Shown here: piece by piece, positions 11,901-23,247 of the stretch
Numbering within the stretch: position 1 is the stretch's first letter
Layout: each line of letters starts with the position of its first letter
Source: Nymphaea colorata
Lineage: Eukaryota > Streptophyta > Magnoliopsida > Nymphaeales > Nymphaeaceae
Direction: 5' to 3'
Assembly: GCF_008831285.2 (NCBI RefSeq)
Contig: NC_045138.2
Coordinates: 4,367,205 to 4,431,204 of the forward strand
Length of the DNA stretch: 64,000 nt
Made by a program: the position numbers and the translations under genes
The notes under the pieces: model-generated
The model's database searches: none
Told to the model about the DNA's origin: nothing
The model's input: only the letters and a program-made list of their open reading frames with translations

Positions 11901-12327
11901 ATCACAGGTATCCACATTTCTACCCTCCCTCAAGGGTCTGTGCTTGATAGACAACACGAATGGTGATGAGGAGGTCAAATGGAGAAGGGTGCCTGAGTGG
12001 GTGTGGGGTCTCTCCCAACTGGAGGAATTGTACCTACACTCTTTCTCCGAGGAGATCAGCTTGGGAGGCCACTGGCAATGCCTCCCCAAACTGAAATATC
12101 TAACACTTGCTGAATTCCCCAATCTGAAGTCTGTGGTGGAGGTGGATAATACTATTACTGCCCAACAACAACAACAAAATGGAACCATCATTTGTTCCTC
12201 CGATGCACAGCAACAACAGATCGCCTGCCTCTCCAACCTTCAAGAGTTGAGCATTTCCTCATGTCCAGCACTCGATCTGGCGCAGGAGTTAAGGGACCAT
12301 CTTGGGAAAAGATTACAGATATATTGA
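8917..12327 (+). CDS. coiled-coil NB-ARC-LRR immune receptor (CNL-type NLR)
   Basis: Intracellular receptor that senses pathogen effectors directly or through host proteins and triggers defence. It is an intact single exon of 1136 residues, usual for the family. The start is the first in-frame ATG, followed by the Rx-N opening MAIVIDALAEAAISNL; the frame runs open further upstream but has no ATG there. Domains: an Rx-type coiled coil at 1-150, with YDAQDFIERY where many CNLs have EDVID. NB-ARC at about 190-520, with P-loop GQGGIGKTT (about 220), RNBS-A WWVCVSE, kinase-2 FLLVLDDVW (about 297; the final W marks non-TIR), RNBS-B KILITSRN, GLPL in CGGLPLV (about 387), RNBS-D CFVYCCIYPKDYE (about 454) and an MHD-site variant LHD (about 517). 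LRRs run from about 597 to the C-terminus, including three near-identical 20-residue units and Q-rich runs near the end. The specificity cannot be predicted. Confidence 0.96.
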   Translation: MAIVIDALAEAAISNLFRSVTSLLKDKVDLIRDAKVQLQKLQEKLERLQNAIKVVERKPFFSNERNRDLEAQLKDVFYDAQDFIERYQTTIALCQRDKHSTTSWNKVSKPWITLCSCFKQHVSASYQLGNEIKKINQKLNEIEQRKEMVDLLNPTPKVKSEDPIDGEHDNPRETTHLISTAQPPMGRADDKEKVKELLFDGFTKSSALGKDGVSIISIVGQGGIGKTTLAKMVFNEVEEQFGNRRWWVCVSEKPNRMGLLQKILKEVCKESKGEPLKGSTSFPDLCTQLQGELSKSKFLLVLDDVWELDGWWGDVEGILLGGAMESKILITSRNAEVCQGIGARMHKLPKMSLDESWSLFLRVAKKQEHELVTHNLKGIGEKIVAKCGGLPLVVQTVGSLMRTKGMTKDDWESVEKSEIWKWKMPASSSSSEISGSILPGLILSYDDLPHYLKSCFVYCCIYPKDYEIERDTLVMQWMAHGLIDQDKGIDVEVSADQWINDLINRFMIEETEYKKLKLHDILHDLALYICGKECSHDSATKHTRHLSLFGADDAEVHKRNASGAVNKLRTLLGDSDSNSDSKSDLSLIYIKHFNNFKWLRVLSLRGCQMDELPKSIEDLSLLKYLDLSSSHVKRLPNSISRLCNLQTLDLSYTSIEELPKEMGELCNLRYLGLYKTVSLKFVAEGLGKLTNLRTLHSFVVCDDKGETRGCNINELKDLKKLKGELSIEGLRGGRVKVKDAKKVFLKDRHELNRVEFHFKGQEDDRADNASEERGLLEALEPPHGIESLEIWNYKGDRPAWYLDSNYVKLRTLRLYSCPLWAAVMGIKSLEKLEVRECPTFGALPSMPLLKWLEILKCDGLNRIGDLPALESLDIRDCDGLNRIGDLPALESLEVSECDGLNTIGDMPAVKELRLFDLPNWESRFTSMPCLREAFISNCPKTQMEGLSDELAGLESLTVWNCPSARLGWKLLEQLPNLIWLSLDSESAVVVPSPLPSQVSTFLPSLKGLCLIDNTNGDEEVKWRRVPEWVWGLSQLEELYLHSFSEEISLGGHWQCLPKLKYLTLAEFPNLKSVVEVDNTITAQQQQQNGTIICSSDAQQQQIACLSNLQELSISSCPALDLAQELRDHLGKRLQIY
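11485..11664 (+). repeat. in-frame 60-bp triplication in the NLR LRR region
   Basis: Three direct copies start at 11485, 11545 and 11605 with an exact 60-bp period, each encoding one 20-residue LRR unit beginning CDGLN.IGD. Copies 1 and 2 are identical over at least the first 45 bases; copy 3 has a few substitutions. This looks like recent unequal exchange, a common way for NLRs to change recognition surfaces. Confidence 0.95.
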
Positions 12328-12504
12328 TAATGTTACTCAAAATCGATGGCAAATTGTAATTAATTATTGTGGTTAAATATGTGTGTTTCCATTTCATTGC
12401 CCCTTTTTTCTCTCTTTCTCTCTCTCCCTCTCCCTCTCCCTCTCCCTCTTGTTTGATTTGGGTCCTGTAATTGTAGTGTTGTTGAAATGAACTGGCATAC
12501 CTTT
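12328..12504. other. NLR 3' flank with CT-rich tract
   Basis: After the stop at 12325-12327 comes a presumed 3' UTR with a (CT)/(CCCTCT) tract at about 12405-12450. No clear polyadenylation signal can be singled out. Confidence 0.5.
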
Positions 12505-12926
12505 TATGCATCAACATGTTCTCATGGCATATTTAATATATTATGTTTTCATCAAAATGAAAAGTCTTAGGGAGAGAAAATACTTGAATGGAAAGAAAAA
12601 TGGGGCAAAAAAGCTGCACCATAAATAAGAATATATAAAAAATTCATAATATTGTTCTATTTTGTTATTAAAATAATATTATTCAGGTATCATTATTAGG
12701 TTATTATTTTTTATATTTTAAATTATTACCATCATCATCGTCATTTGCTTCTTGAATACCCTACTGATTTTCTTATTGAAGATTTGGATATAAAGAATAT
12801 ATCTAGGCTCGGCCCAGCAATCAAGATCCAAGTCCATGTTTGGCGCAGCTTGCAGCTTGGCTTGACTAGTAATGAAATTAAAAGAACATATGTAACCTGA
12901 CCTGATTTGACTGTAATAAAAACATG

Positions 12927-12946
12927 TATATATATATATATATATA
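12927..12946. repeat. (TA)n microsatellite
   Basis: Ten TA units inside composite repeat copy A. Confidence 0.9.
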
Positions 12947-13564
12947 ATTTCGCTGGGTTGGGCCGTGCAGGCAGCGACCAGATGGGTCCACCTTACAAGT
13001 TAAGATTTCTCAAGGGCAATAAACAAATCTCAATCGGACCCAATTCCAGATCCTTTGATCACTTTTTTTTGAAAAGCATCCAATTAGGAAGCTTTCCTCT
13101 CTTCTTTGGTTCCAATTTCTACAACTGTCCAGCAAGCAGAGACGTCCAACTCAAGGGAAGGGGAGTGGAGAGCTTAACAAATAGAATTTGTTTACATTAA
13201 ATTTACTTATATATGTCACCTGTTGCATGTGCTCTCTACCCATGGCAATGCACAATTACCAGGTATGTGGTAGACCTCAATATATCCAATTTAAATCAGA
13301 TATCGGATCCATTTGTTCCGAAATAATTAGATATGAAAAAAAAAATTGAATAAACATCCTATATCCTATGCTCTTACACTTTGATATTTGAAAATCAGTT
13401 ACACTAATTGGATTTAGATTCGGATATGAATGTAAAAATCAGATCCGATCAGACTCGGATCATGAAATCAGATTTTGGATTCAGATTCAGATTCGGAAAT
13501 TTTTTTATTCGTAGTCGAATTTGAATGTGAATGTCAATATGTGAATGAAGGGATGTAGAATAGT

Positions 13565-13735
13565 CCCAAAGGACCGTAGCATAGCGGCTTCGCAAACACA
13601 CGTGTAGAATGCATGTCGCATGTTCAATTCTTATGGGTGCTACTTTAAAAAATGTCAAGTTGAAGGGTATATCATACTCCACCCAGGTTCCAATGTGGCC
13701 CAAGACCCTAAGGTAGAGGGAATGTGGAAGTCTGA
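13565..13735 (+). repeat. SINE-like tRNA-derived head with pol III A and B boxes
   Basis: TAGCATAGCGG at 13577-13587 fits the pol III A-box consensus TRGYNNARNGG. GTTCAATTCT at 13622-13631 fits the B-box consensus GWTCRANNCY. A second copy at 33,189-33,230 has the same A box and a B box with one change (GTACAATTCT), spaced 32 bp start to start; here an insertion of about 13 bp widens the spacing to 45 bp. The body after the B box (CACCCAGG, CCCAAGACCCTAAG, TAGAGGGAATG) is shared by both. Box placement and copy number fit a SINE. No tRNA cloverleaf is intact, so this is not a tRNA gene. Confidence 0.55.
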
Positions 13736-13893
13736 GCGGTTGGTTATTGGTGGCTGCTTTGCATCCCATCTGTCGAGGGAGTAAACAAACCATGTTGAAA
13801 AAAACACCGGTTAAGCGGTTGGTCATTGGTGGCTGCTTTGCATCCCATCTGTCGAGGGAGTAAACAAACCATGTTGAAAAAAACACCGGGTTA
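13735..13893. repeat. 79-bp direct tandem duplication
   Basis: Two almost identical copies of a unit with GGTTGG.TATTGGTGGCTG and CATCTGTCGAGGGAGTAAAC follow each other (13742 pairs with 13821). Single diverged copies of the unit occur near 18106 and 33455. Confidence 0.95.
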
Positions 13894-14680
13894 ACTTTAG
13901 TCATCGTCACAAAAAATTATCTTTTCAAAAAAAAAAGTGCCCCATAATAAAAACGTCAAAATAATTTAAACAGGAAAAGACACTTTTTTTTACTTCAAAA
14001 TAATTTTTTTTTGCATTTTTATCATGTTTTCCCATTATTTTTGTTTTTACTTTTAAAACTTTAAGTTAAACTACTTGTATTTGTTTTTATCATTACTATA
14101 AGATTATTTTATCAAGTTATATTTTATGTTTTCTTGCTAATTTTTGCATTTATTTCACTTTTTCATAACTTGTAAGGTTTTCTCTTTTATAAAAAAATGC
14201 CAATTTTTTTTAAATTTTCAACTTCGCCCAAAAATACTCAAAACAACTTCACCGTTTAAAACCGATTAACGATATTTATGACCATCATCGAAGTGAGATT
14301 TTCTGATCTGTCGTTTCATTTGACTCTTGTAAATAATTTTTGAGGGGCAAGGTTTTCACCCATTTTGTGTTACAGCCTTCTACGGATTTAATTTGTACAT
14401 ATACATATGCAACATCTGGATCTTTTGATTGGATCAAATTAAATGAGGTCTACAAATGAAACTACTGAATCGATATATATATATATATATAGAATCGGTA
14501 GAATGTAAGCATGCACATTATCGCTTGACATATGTGAGGTAAGTTTGTCAGTATATCATATTCGAATTGCATATTAGACAGAACCGTTTCCAAAAGTCAG
14601 AAGCTCAAAAAAATTAATATCCGACTACGAAACCGGATCGAATTGCGATTCAGATTATATATATATATAGATTGGATTGT

Positions 14681-15000
14681 GAGATTCGATTTCAAATTTC
14701 AAATCAGAGATTACTTTTATTTGTTTCTATCGATCCGAACGTATGAGTATAGACATCCCCATTAGTTTGCAGGAATTTGACTAATTGGCAGTGGTGTGTG
14801 GGACTATTACCTACTAGAAGACTGCCAAACCAATATATAGCTCTCCTGATCAAATAAATATGCTTCTTATTTAAAACCAGAAAAACTGATAAGTAGATAA
14901 CCTCCTATTTTGCTTGCCCCGCATAACAAGACATGTATGTTAAGATTCATGAGTCATCGGTCTCGCCCAACCATTTGATTTACCTCATACCTTTCCATTA
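14681..15000. other. spacer without a gene
   Basis: AT-rich, no supported feature. Confidence 0.4.
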
Positions 15001-15120
15001 CTAGGGATCTACACGAGCCGAGTCAAGCTCACTCGAACTCCACTCATATCTTGTTCAGCCCGAGCTCCAGTTGAGTTGTACTAGGTTAGCTCGAGGTCAA
15101 CCCGAGTAGACCACCCAGCT
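15001..15120. repeat. GAGCTCGA-word repeat, copy 1
   Basis: Begins CTAGGGATCTACACGAGCCGAG and is built from words such as GAGCTC, ACTCGA and CGAGT. The same vocabulary occurs at 16,190-16,400 and 41,100-41,395. Likely non-autonomous TIR-type elements; the opening TAGGGATC resembles hAT-type MITE ends. Confidence 0.55.
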
Positions 15121-15166
15121 AGAAATGAAAATGATAACATAGATTAAACAAACTTACTTGAGCTTA

Positions 15167-15500
15167 GGGATGTTAATATATTGGATTTGAATCAAATATC
15201 TGTTCGCACCCATAAAAATCAGATGTGAAAAAAAAAAATATCTGATTAAGAAATCAGGTCCGATTTAAGAAATGACATCCGACCTGATTCAGATTCGGAT
15301 ATACATAAATACCCAATCGGATTCGGACCAGATTTATTTTTTTATGGGTTCAAATTTTGGATTTCGGATATGAATATAAAAATCTGATTGCAAATTCAAA
15401 TTCAGATATGATTTTTTTTTGTTTTTATTTGAATCTGAATATGTGAATATCCAAAAAAGTGGATATGGTTAAGGATGTATCTAATTTGCGTTGACATCCC
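15167..15500. mobile_element. MITE-like element of the GGGATGTCAA family
   Basis: Opens with GGGATGTTAATATATTGGAT and closes with GTTGACATCCC, so the ends are inverted repeats. The interior is many variants of AATCCGAATC and GATTCGGATT, which are themselves complementary. About 334 bp with no coding. Related copies are at about 13.27, 19.14, 21.09, 32.76, 44.94 and 48.16 kb. I could not identify a clean target duplication. Confidence 0.6.
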
Positions 15501-16189
15501 CAGCGAGTTTAATAGAGTCAAGTTCCTGTTAGAAGGTTAATGGAATCAGGTTCACTAGTTAGAGTCACGACTCAATGTCCTGCCCAAGATCATTAGTTAT
15601 CCTAATTGGATTTAAGTGCACCGGTAGCTAGGGAACCTCAATTTGGTTAAACGCAAGATCTCTATAAATTTAGATTTTGGAAAACCTGATTCGACAACAT
15701 ATTATGTTAATGTGTATCCGGAAATCATCATAACCATTAACTGCTAACCGTTGTCACATATCTCATTCTTTGCTTTTTATGGGCAACGCTTTTCTGGGGT
15801 ACTAAAAAAAATTGTTTTCCTTGAAAGATCTCAAAAATTCAGAATATGTAAAAATATATAAAACTTACGAAATCTCGAGTTTTTTTTACTTTTTAATGTG
15901 TTACAAACATTAATAAAAGTTTAAAACAGTTATTAAGAAGGTAAATAAACCAAGAAAAACTAAAATATGATCATATTTTTTAGGGAATATTGCAAAAAAA
16001 AGAAAAAAAAATGCAATGCTTTTGATCCTTCCAAAATATCATGACATTATTTCGCCTTTTCTTATTTCCTTTTCTCTTCTGTTTTTAACACAAACAAGCC
16101 TATAATCAGACAGTATATATCTCATGCAGATCCTCTTCGAAAGTAAATTTGTGAATATATCCTCAATTAATGTGAATTAACAGTTAGGA
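15501..16189. other. AT-rich spacer
   Basis: No gene or structured element recognised. Confidence 0.4.
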
Positions 16190-16400
16190 ATGTTAATCAA
16201 AAGTCGAGCCAACTCGGGCTCCATTCGAACTGGCTCAGTTAAGCTAGACTCGAACTCTACTGATATGCTAAACGAGTCGAGTTTGAGCTTAAACGATAAC
16301 TCAAGTTTGTAAATGAGTCGAGTTCGAGTTGGATGAACTCGATTCAATTAAACTTGTTTTAACAATCAATTAAATTTGTTTAACACTAATACTTATTTTT
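16190..16400. repeat. GAGCTCGA-word repeat, copy 2
   Basis: Opens TTAGGAATGTTAATCAAAAG and continues with GAGCC, ACTCGGGC, CGAGTCGAGTT and similar words, then decays into AT-rich sequence. Same vocabulary as 15,001 and 41,100. Confidence 0.5.
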
Positions 16401-16594
16401 GTAATTTCAAAAACATTAAATTGAATATATATGAAATTCTTCTTATTATTTACTTCCACCAGTGACTAACCTCTCCTCCTCCCCCACATGTATCTACTTT
16501 ACCGACCCCTACATTCTTTTTCTAGATTTTGTGTACAACAAAATGATCAAACTATTCTTTACTTACCAAAAAAGAAAAGAACCACCCGGCTGAC

Positions 16595-16969
16595 CCCTTG
16601 CCATAAAACAGAAACAGATTTTAGACCAAAGATATTGGGAATTAAAAGTTTAGACTTTGAGAGATAGAAAATAGGAGGGAGAGAGAGGAAGAGAGAATTA
16701 AAAATATATGTTTAAAAGAGAGAGAGGGAGAGGGAGAGAGAAGGAGATAGAGATTTTAAAAAGGAGAGAGATTCGTTGATAAAAGAGAGAGAGAGAGAGA
16801 GAGAGTTTCAGAAGAAATCAAAGAAAGGAACAAAGAGAAATCAAAGATAAAGTAAGAGAGGAAGAGACATTTTAAGAGAGTGATCAAAGAGAGACAGAGA
16901 AAGTGAGACAAATTGAAGAGAGTGTGTGACAAATAAAAGAGAGAAAAAAAAATTGTAAAAGAGAGAAAT

Positions 16970-17018
<49 letters not shown>

Positions 17019-18700
17019 GTGTGTGTGTGACTAATAGAAGAGAGAGAGAGAAAAAATTGTAAAAGAGAAATCAAATATATATATATATTAATAAAAGGGA
17101 GAAAGTTCTTAAGAGAAAAGTCAAGAGAGATAAAGAGAGACATAGAGATTTTAAGTGAAATGGAACAGAGATATTAATAAAAGAGAGAAAAGAAGATATA
17201 TAAAGAGAAATGGAAAAGAGAGATGGCGGAGAGAGTTTTAAAAAAGTAGGTAGATTGAAGACAAAGAGGGAGGGAAAATAAAGCAATAAAGAAAGGGATT
17301 TTCTAAAGAGACAGATAATAATAAAAAAAGAAAGAAGTTTTAAGAGAAAAATACTATAGAGGGGAAGAGAGAAAAAAAGATGAGGAGAGAGATATTAATA
17401 AAAGAGAAAAAAATTAACAGAGAAATCAAAGCGGGAGAGATAGAAAAAGGTAACAATAAATATAAGAACAAGAGTGATTTTAAGAAATCTAGAAATCAAA
17501 GAGAGAGAGATTATAAAAGAAGGAAGATAGAAAAAGAGAGATTTAAAAGAGAGATAAGTTGAAAAGGGAGGGAAAGAGATTAATAAAAGAGAGAAAAATA
17601 GAATTTAAGAGAGAAATCAAAGAAAGAGAGAGGAGTTAATAAAAAGAAATGGAAAGAGAGACTTTAAGTGAAAAATAGAAGAGAGAGAGAGAGAGAGAGG
17701 CCAAAGTACTAAACAACAAACTTTAACATAGATGGTTGGGAGGAAAACCACCAAAGAGGCTGAAAAGTTTCCCATGGCCCCTCCTAGGGTCCAAGACTAC
17801 TTTCTAATCTTGGTGCACTTGCAGTTACTTCCTATAATTTGAAAGTGGTATCTGCCATTATTTGCAGTTTAAAAGGTAGAAATCAAATTAATGACGAAGC
17901 TTTTGGGTTTCACAAAAGGTAGAAAAAGACCATAGCAACAATGACTCTCAAGATTAATGAAAACAGGAAACAAGTGGCCACAAAAATTAGGTCGTATTAG
18001 GCATTCAATATAGTAATGAGTTATCTAACAACTTACTTGCTGCTCACATGCACCACAACTCTGTGGGCCCAAAAGCATGTGATTCTTAAAAAAGAGGTAA
18101 TGTTGGTTGGACATTAGTGGCTTCTTTGCGCCCCATCTGCCAAGGGAGTTAACAAACCATGTTGGAAAAAGGCACCGAGTTAACTGCAATCATAGTCACA
18201 AAAAAAATTGTCTTTAAAATAAAAAATGACCCCATGATAAAAACGTCAAATAATAAAAATAGGAAAATTCAGTTTTTTTTTTACTTTAAAATAAATTTTT
18301 GGCAGTTTTATCATGTTTTTCCATGATTTTGTTTTAAATTTTAAAACTTAAATTAAACTACTTTTATTTGTTTCTATCATTACTATAAGATTATTTTTAT
18401 TATTTGATCAAGTTATTTTTTATGTTTTCTCACTAATTTTTTTATTTATTTTACTTTTTTATAACTTGTAACGTTTTCTCTTTTATAAAAAATGCCATTT
18501 TTTGTTAAATTTTGACTTCAACCAAAAATACTCAAAATTACCTCACGATTTAAAACCAATTCTCTTATCTGTCGTCTCATTTGAGTCTTGTAAATTATGC
18601 CTTCAGATTTAGTTTATACATACACATATGCGACATCTGATCTTTTGATTGGATCAAATTAAATGAGGTCTACATATGAAACTAGTGATCAAATGGATAA

Positions 18701-18749
<49 letters not shown>

Positions 18750-18832
18750 CGTTGGGCATCACATTGTGATGTATGTTTGTCAATATATCATATTTGAATT
18801 GCATATTAGAACAAAACTGTTCAAAAGTCAGA

Positions 18833-18864
<32 letters not shown>

Positions 18865-18910
18865 CCGACTAAGAAACCAGATCTGATTCAGATTCAAATC
18901 AAATTTAGTT
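16595..18910. repeat. composite dispersed repeat, copy B (with GA-rich desert)
   Basis: From 16595 (word CAGATTTTAGACCAAAGATA) to about 17705 the plus strand is overwhelmingly AGAGAG, GAAA and AAAGAGAG words with interspersed AT runs (16972-17016, 17075-17088). The opening part matches 32,255-32,680. After a spacer (17,706-18,100) the GGTTGGACATTAGTGGCTTC module (about 18106), the T/A-rich block and the TCTTTTGATTGGATCAAATT segment (about 18640) follow as in copy A, ending in AT runs and a GTTTGTCAATATATCATAT word (about 18775) also found in copy A near 14545. Open frames in the GA tract are composition artefacts. Confidence 0.7.
18703..18747. repeat. (AT)n microsatellite
   Basis: About 22 AT units; a second run lies at 18839-18862. 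Confidence 0.95.
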
Positions 18911-19137
18911 ACCACAATAGGAAGCTAAATTCAGTCATTATACATTGCATGTAATTGAAGCCCGATTTAGCTTCCCAGTAATAGAATTTTTGAAGAGAGA
19001 GAGAGTGGATTTAGCTTCCCTGTAATAGAATTTTTGAAGGAAATGGGCACCACAGCTGGATGCTTGTGCTTACACGTGGACAAATCTCGGACCAAAGAAA
19101 CACAATGGAGTTATCCTAATGTATGGGGCACACTTAA

Positions 19138-19380
19138 GAATGTCAAGGGATATCTGCTTTTTTGGATATTTATATATTCATATCTGAATTTGAAATCCAA
19201 TTTCACAATCTGAATCCAGTCCAAAATTGATTTTTACATTCATATCCGAATCCAAATTTTGGACTGAATGGGGCTTATTTTCAAAATGCAAGAGCATTGC
19301 ATTTAAGACATTTATGAAAACTAAATTCAATTTGAATCTGAATCTCCAAATCAGATCTAATATCATTATTTATTGCATCT
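19138..19380. repeat. GGGATGTCAA-family fragment
   Basis: Begins GAATGTCAAGGGATATCTG and contains the same AATCCAAATC/GATTTGGATT vocabulary as 15,167-15,500. The far end is not preserved. Confidence 0.5.
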
Positions 19381-19464
19381 GTTTATATGTGTGAGAGGTT
19401 GAAGGCATGTGCATTTATTTATAAGAGTTCAAATGTATATAATGTCGGATGTTGCGCTGATACC

Positions 19465-19781
19465 AAGTCAGAGCTTACCTTGTTTGCTAAGTAAATATGA
19501 TCACATCACTTGGTGACTGGGTTTGGATTCGATTAGATTTCCAAACCATTTTGGACTTGAATTAGGGTTTTTTAGATATTGTGACAATATGCAACTGTTA
19601 TTGATATACCAAACCCTAGAAATCAGATTCAGTTGAATGGGTATTCAAGGATTGTGTCTAGATAAACCCTAAATGGACTTATGTACATGGAGGAACTGGA
19701 TCAGGATTTGCATTAGGGATGCAAGACAGTAAAACATACCAGAGTTTTGTATTATTCAATTGACGGGGGAAGCTCTGACTT
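19465..19781. mobile_element. candidate TIR element (or decayed LTR)
   Basis: AAGTCAGAGCTTACC at 19465 is mirrored by GGAAGCTCTGACTT at 19768-19781, an inverted pair of 14-15 bases 317 bp apart. Just outside the left end, CTGATACC resembles part of the tRNA-iMet primer complement, so a decayed copia LTR is the alternative reading. No coding is present. Confidence 0.4.
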
Positions 19782-21091
19782 AAACAAAAGAATTAGATTA
19801 TGTTTGAAGCTTTAGTGAATTGGATGGATATGTGAGTTCTGATATATAACAAAACTACCCAGATAGCTATGTCAACCAAGTGAACCTGATTAACACAGTT
19901 TAGTAAATGCTGCAACTTCTGATCCAATTCTACTTCATGTGAAAGATCTTGTTGGGCAAGACAGATCCAATTGTAATGCATTGGATCCACATTAAGTTCT
20001 CCATCCTTTGTTTCTCTATGATGTTTTTGACATGCAAAAGAAGAGTAGGGACCAATTGCCTCGAATCTGATCCGACATTATGGACTTGAGATCCACACAA
20101 TTAACTGGATCGAAGTCAAGAGTTATCAACTTGGACTTTTTGGCTGTATTCCAAACCCTTGTACTAAATAATTGTTGTAGTGGGATTTAATTGGATTCCA
20201 ACCCATCATCTTGGTTCCTAAATAGTTGCACTTGGAATTTAAGGTGTGCAGCTTGTGAACAGCAGTAGGGACAAAGTGTAGCCCTCTTGTTGGGCTGCCA
20301 TCCTAATGCTTTGCTCTCTTAACTTTGCGCACTCTAGAAATGTTGGAATAACATGCCATGCACCCTATGTTTCTCACTCTCTCTCTTTGCAGATTGTTTT
20401 TGTACCTTTGAAACTTTTTGTTCCCAAATTTTGTTATGCATACTCATTTTATTCTCTCTTTCTCTTATTTGAGAATTACACAGTTTCTGGATATCTCTAC
20501 TTCACAGAGATTTAAAAGTTTCATTGCTTAATTGAATATATGATGAAAGAGGACGAATTAGAGGAGAAAAGGCAAACAAGTGAAAACTATATTTTTTAGA
20601 AAAATTTCAGAAATTTTTATCTGAAGGCTGATTTTTTTTGTTGTAATTCGAAAAAGAAGAACTGCGACTTGTGATTTTCTTATTAAGAGCATCAGTTTTT
20701 ATGAAAACTGTAAAATAAGGGTCTGAAGTCACAAAATTTGAATAACTTGAGAAGCAAACCAAATCTTTTTTCAACGTCGCCAGCCTTCCTTCTACCACTA
20801 ATTTAATTACAAGTTCAGCGTTTTAGGTGAAGTTATCTAAGGTCAGCACAGATGTACTTCAAACCATCATTTGGTGGTTTTTATGAAAAGTATGGTTCTT
20901 ATCAGAAAGTTGCATAGATCTCTTTTTGAATTTAGAGGTAAAGCTGAAAGAGGTAATTTTCATTTCCATCAAGTTTTAACCAGTATGCGTGTTTTTCTTT
21001 TTCTTAACGTCTTGGATGCAAGATTCTCCCTATCGATTTAAAAGTTAAAAAATATGGTTCTTAAGCATTGTTTGAATGTGCCACCAAAGTA
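19782..21091. other. intergenic, no gene recognised
   Basis: Short frames (20306-20515, 20607-20798) show no domain. Nothing further supported. Confidence 0.4.
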
Positions 21092-21480
21092 GACATCAAC
21101 AAATTGGATTTGAATTGGATATGCCCTTAGCTGTATCTGATTTTTCTGATACTCACATATTCGGGTTCGACTTCATATTCAATACAAACAAAGAAAAGTC
21201 ATATCCAAATCTGAATTCAAAATCTGATTTTACAATCTAAATCCGATATAAATATGATTTTTACATTCATATCTGTATCTGAATCCAAACTTGACCAATT
21301 TTCATATGTAAGAGCATTAGCTGTAGGATATTTGTTTAAAAAATAAATCCAATCTGGATCCATATCCAAATCCGATCAGATATTTATGTCCATCCTAATT
21401 CAAATCCAATCGAAACTCATTAAATCCAAATCAGATCTGATTTCTTGATTGGATTTTTTTTTTTTTCGTATCAGATTTTT
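21092..21480. repeat. GGGATGTCAA-family copy
   Basis: Opens GACATCAACAAATTGGATTTG and is filled with AATCCGAT/ATCAGAT words and a CATATCCAAATCTGAATTC segment shared with 45,050. The right end is uncertain; a T-run follows near 21460. Confidence 0.5.
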
Positions 21481-23247
21481 TCGAAAGGTTTGGTCAGAGT
21501 AGGTTCTTTTGTATGAACGATGTTCAACTAAATTAGTGTCATTGCACCCTTAAATTAATGTGAAAGAATGAGGGCAGTTGTGAGTGTGTAATATTATAAG
21601 CACATAAACCAATGTTTCATGCAGTCTTGCGCTGGTCCGCATATATACGTACTAAGGTTGCAAGTGGTTCAAACCACTCTAGTTTGAGGATATTGTCAAT
21701 TTCTGATGTACAAAAACCAATTCGGCCTCCAGTATGCATTTTATTTGCCCCATATTCGATCCGTTAGCAACACTATGATGCACACATGCACAGTCATTGA
21801 ATGAAAATTCATGGGTTTCTTCTCCAAGTTCGCAAAATCATGGTAATTTTATAATGGCAATTTTCGAGATGCTATAGATCTTCTTCCCATGTTGAACTGG
21901 GTCGCGTAGTTTTGTATTTGAACCACATGTAGTGATTCACATCTATAATTGGAGTCAAATATGATCAAAACATGTAAACCTTATAGGATCATTTTCTTCT
22001 TCTTGCTATCAATTTGTAGGTTATAAGTTCTTGGCATGAGTCTTCTTCTTCTTCTCTTGTTAATTAATGTGTCTGCAGTGCCGAGCAGCTCATAACTTCT
22101 GACAGACACGCCTCCATAATTCCTTTAGAAAGATGCTCCTTTTCTTTCATTTTAAGCCAATCAGTTACATAGTTCTGCAAACAAATGTGACAGATCACGA
22201 CCGGCTGAGATGCTTCCAAAGAAAGTGCTCTTATTTTTTTTAAGTTTACACTTTTCCTTTTTTTATGGAATATATATATAAGTACATATGAATCATGATT
22301 CTACTTTTACCTATACATCTACGGACATCAATTCAGAACCGTTTATCTAAAATCGAATGGTTCAGATTTTGAAGCTCATTCTCCCTTCCTTTCCTCCCTT
22401 CCCCAATCTCTCTCGTCTCCAATCCTCAGCTCTGTGTCGGAATTATGTATGGATTTTGGATCTGTGTCTACATAACAGGACCAAATCAAAATCAGAACAT
22501 TATGTGCGACTTAACTAATTTTTTTAAAGCCTAAACAAAACTAAACACAACAAGAAGGTAATGCAGGAATGATTTGAGTAGAAACCAGGCAGGATTTGTA
22601 TCGAATCAGATGATGGGTCAGTGCAGGTTTGAATCAGTTCAGATCCAAATGAGTGCTGAAACACGTTCGACTGTCAACAAGACAAGGCAGTAAAGGATTG
22701 GATTCACTTATATTGCATGCAAAAACCTATCTCACAGAACTATGCTTTCAGAGTAGATTTGGATTTCAGAATATCTATATCTACACAGGATCAGATCACC
22801 TTTGATATGCCAAATTTACGGGATTCTAAAACAGCTTATAAACCCAGTTTTAAACTTTCATCAATCTTTCTTTTTCCATTTCTAGCAACAAGAAACCACA
22901 CTTGACCCCACGCACCATAAATGTATAGGGGAGACATTAAACCACATTCGGCCTCAATCGAATGGTTCAGATTGAGGTCTACCCGGATCTAATCATTAAA
23001 AATAAGGTTTTATAGTTTGCTCTATAAAAGATAAGCCCCACAAAAACCCTACATATCTCCGCCCCTGGTTTCTAATCATATTGAGATTCAGGCTACTAAA
23101 TGCCCTAAAGTCCCTCTTGTTCGTTGGCAATCAAATTCATTTTCTTATAGTTTAGGAGCGTTGAAAATCACCTTCCAAGGAAATGGCAGCAACTTTTTTT
23201 CGCCTGTTTGATTTCCCATACCTACTCACTTAAAAAATCAACCACAA
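21481..23247. other. intergenic, no gene recognised
   Basis: AT-rich. Isolated CT-rich and CTTCTT runs (22,040, 22,380) are seen. No convincing frame. Confidence 0.4.

Larger units (their letters stand above)
12505..14680. repeat. composite dispersed repeat, copy A
   Basis: In order this stretch holds: an AT-rich block with CATCATCATC runs (12505-12800); a short word CTCAAGGGCAATAAACAAAT near 13008; a TCCGAATC-rich block (from about 13272); a SINE-like head (13577); a 79-bp tandem duplication (about 13735-13893); a poly-T/A block; and a segment at 14395-14470 with TCTTTTGATTGGATCAAATT. The same modules recur in the same order at 16.6-18.9 kb and 31.84-33.6 kb, each copy lacking some parts. 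No coding sequence is present. Outer ends and mobility class are undetermined. Confidence 0.7.

Noticed and set aside
11331-12236. 301-codon minus-strand frame opposite the NLR
   Set aside because: It is the antisense shadow of LRR coding sequence; it has no domain and mirrors the 60-bp triplication.
13577-13631. A tRNA gene
   Set aside because: A and B boxes are present but no acceptor stem, anticodon arm or CCA-side pairing is visible; a SINE-like repeat explains it better.
16841-17562. Several frames rich in Ser/Leu/Phe or Lys/Arg/Glu in the GA-rich block
   Set aside because: They translate GA/CT and AT simple sequence.
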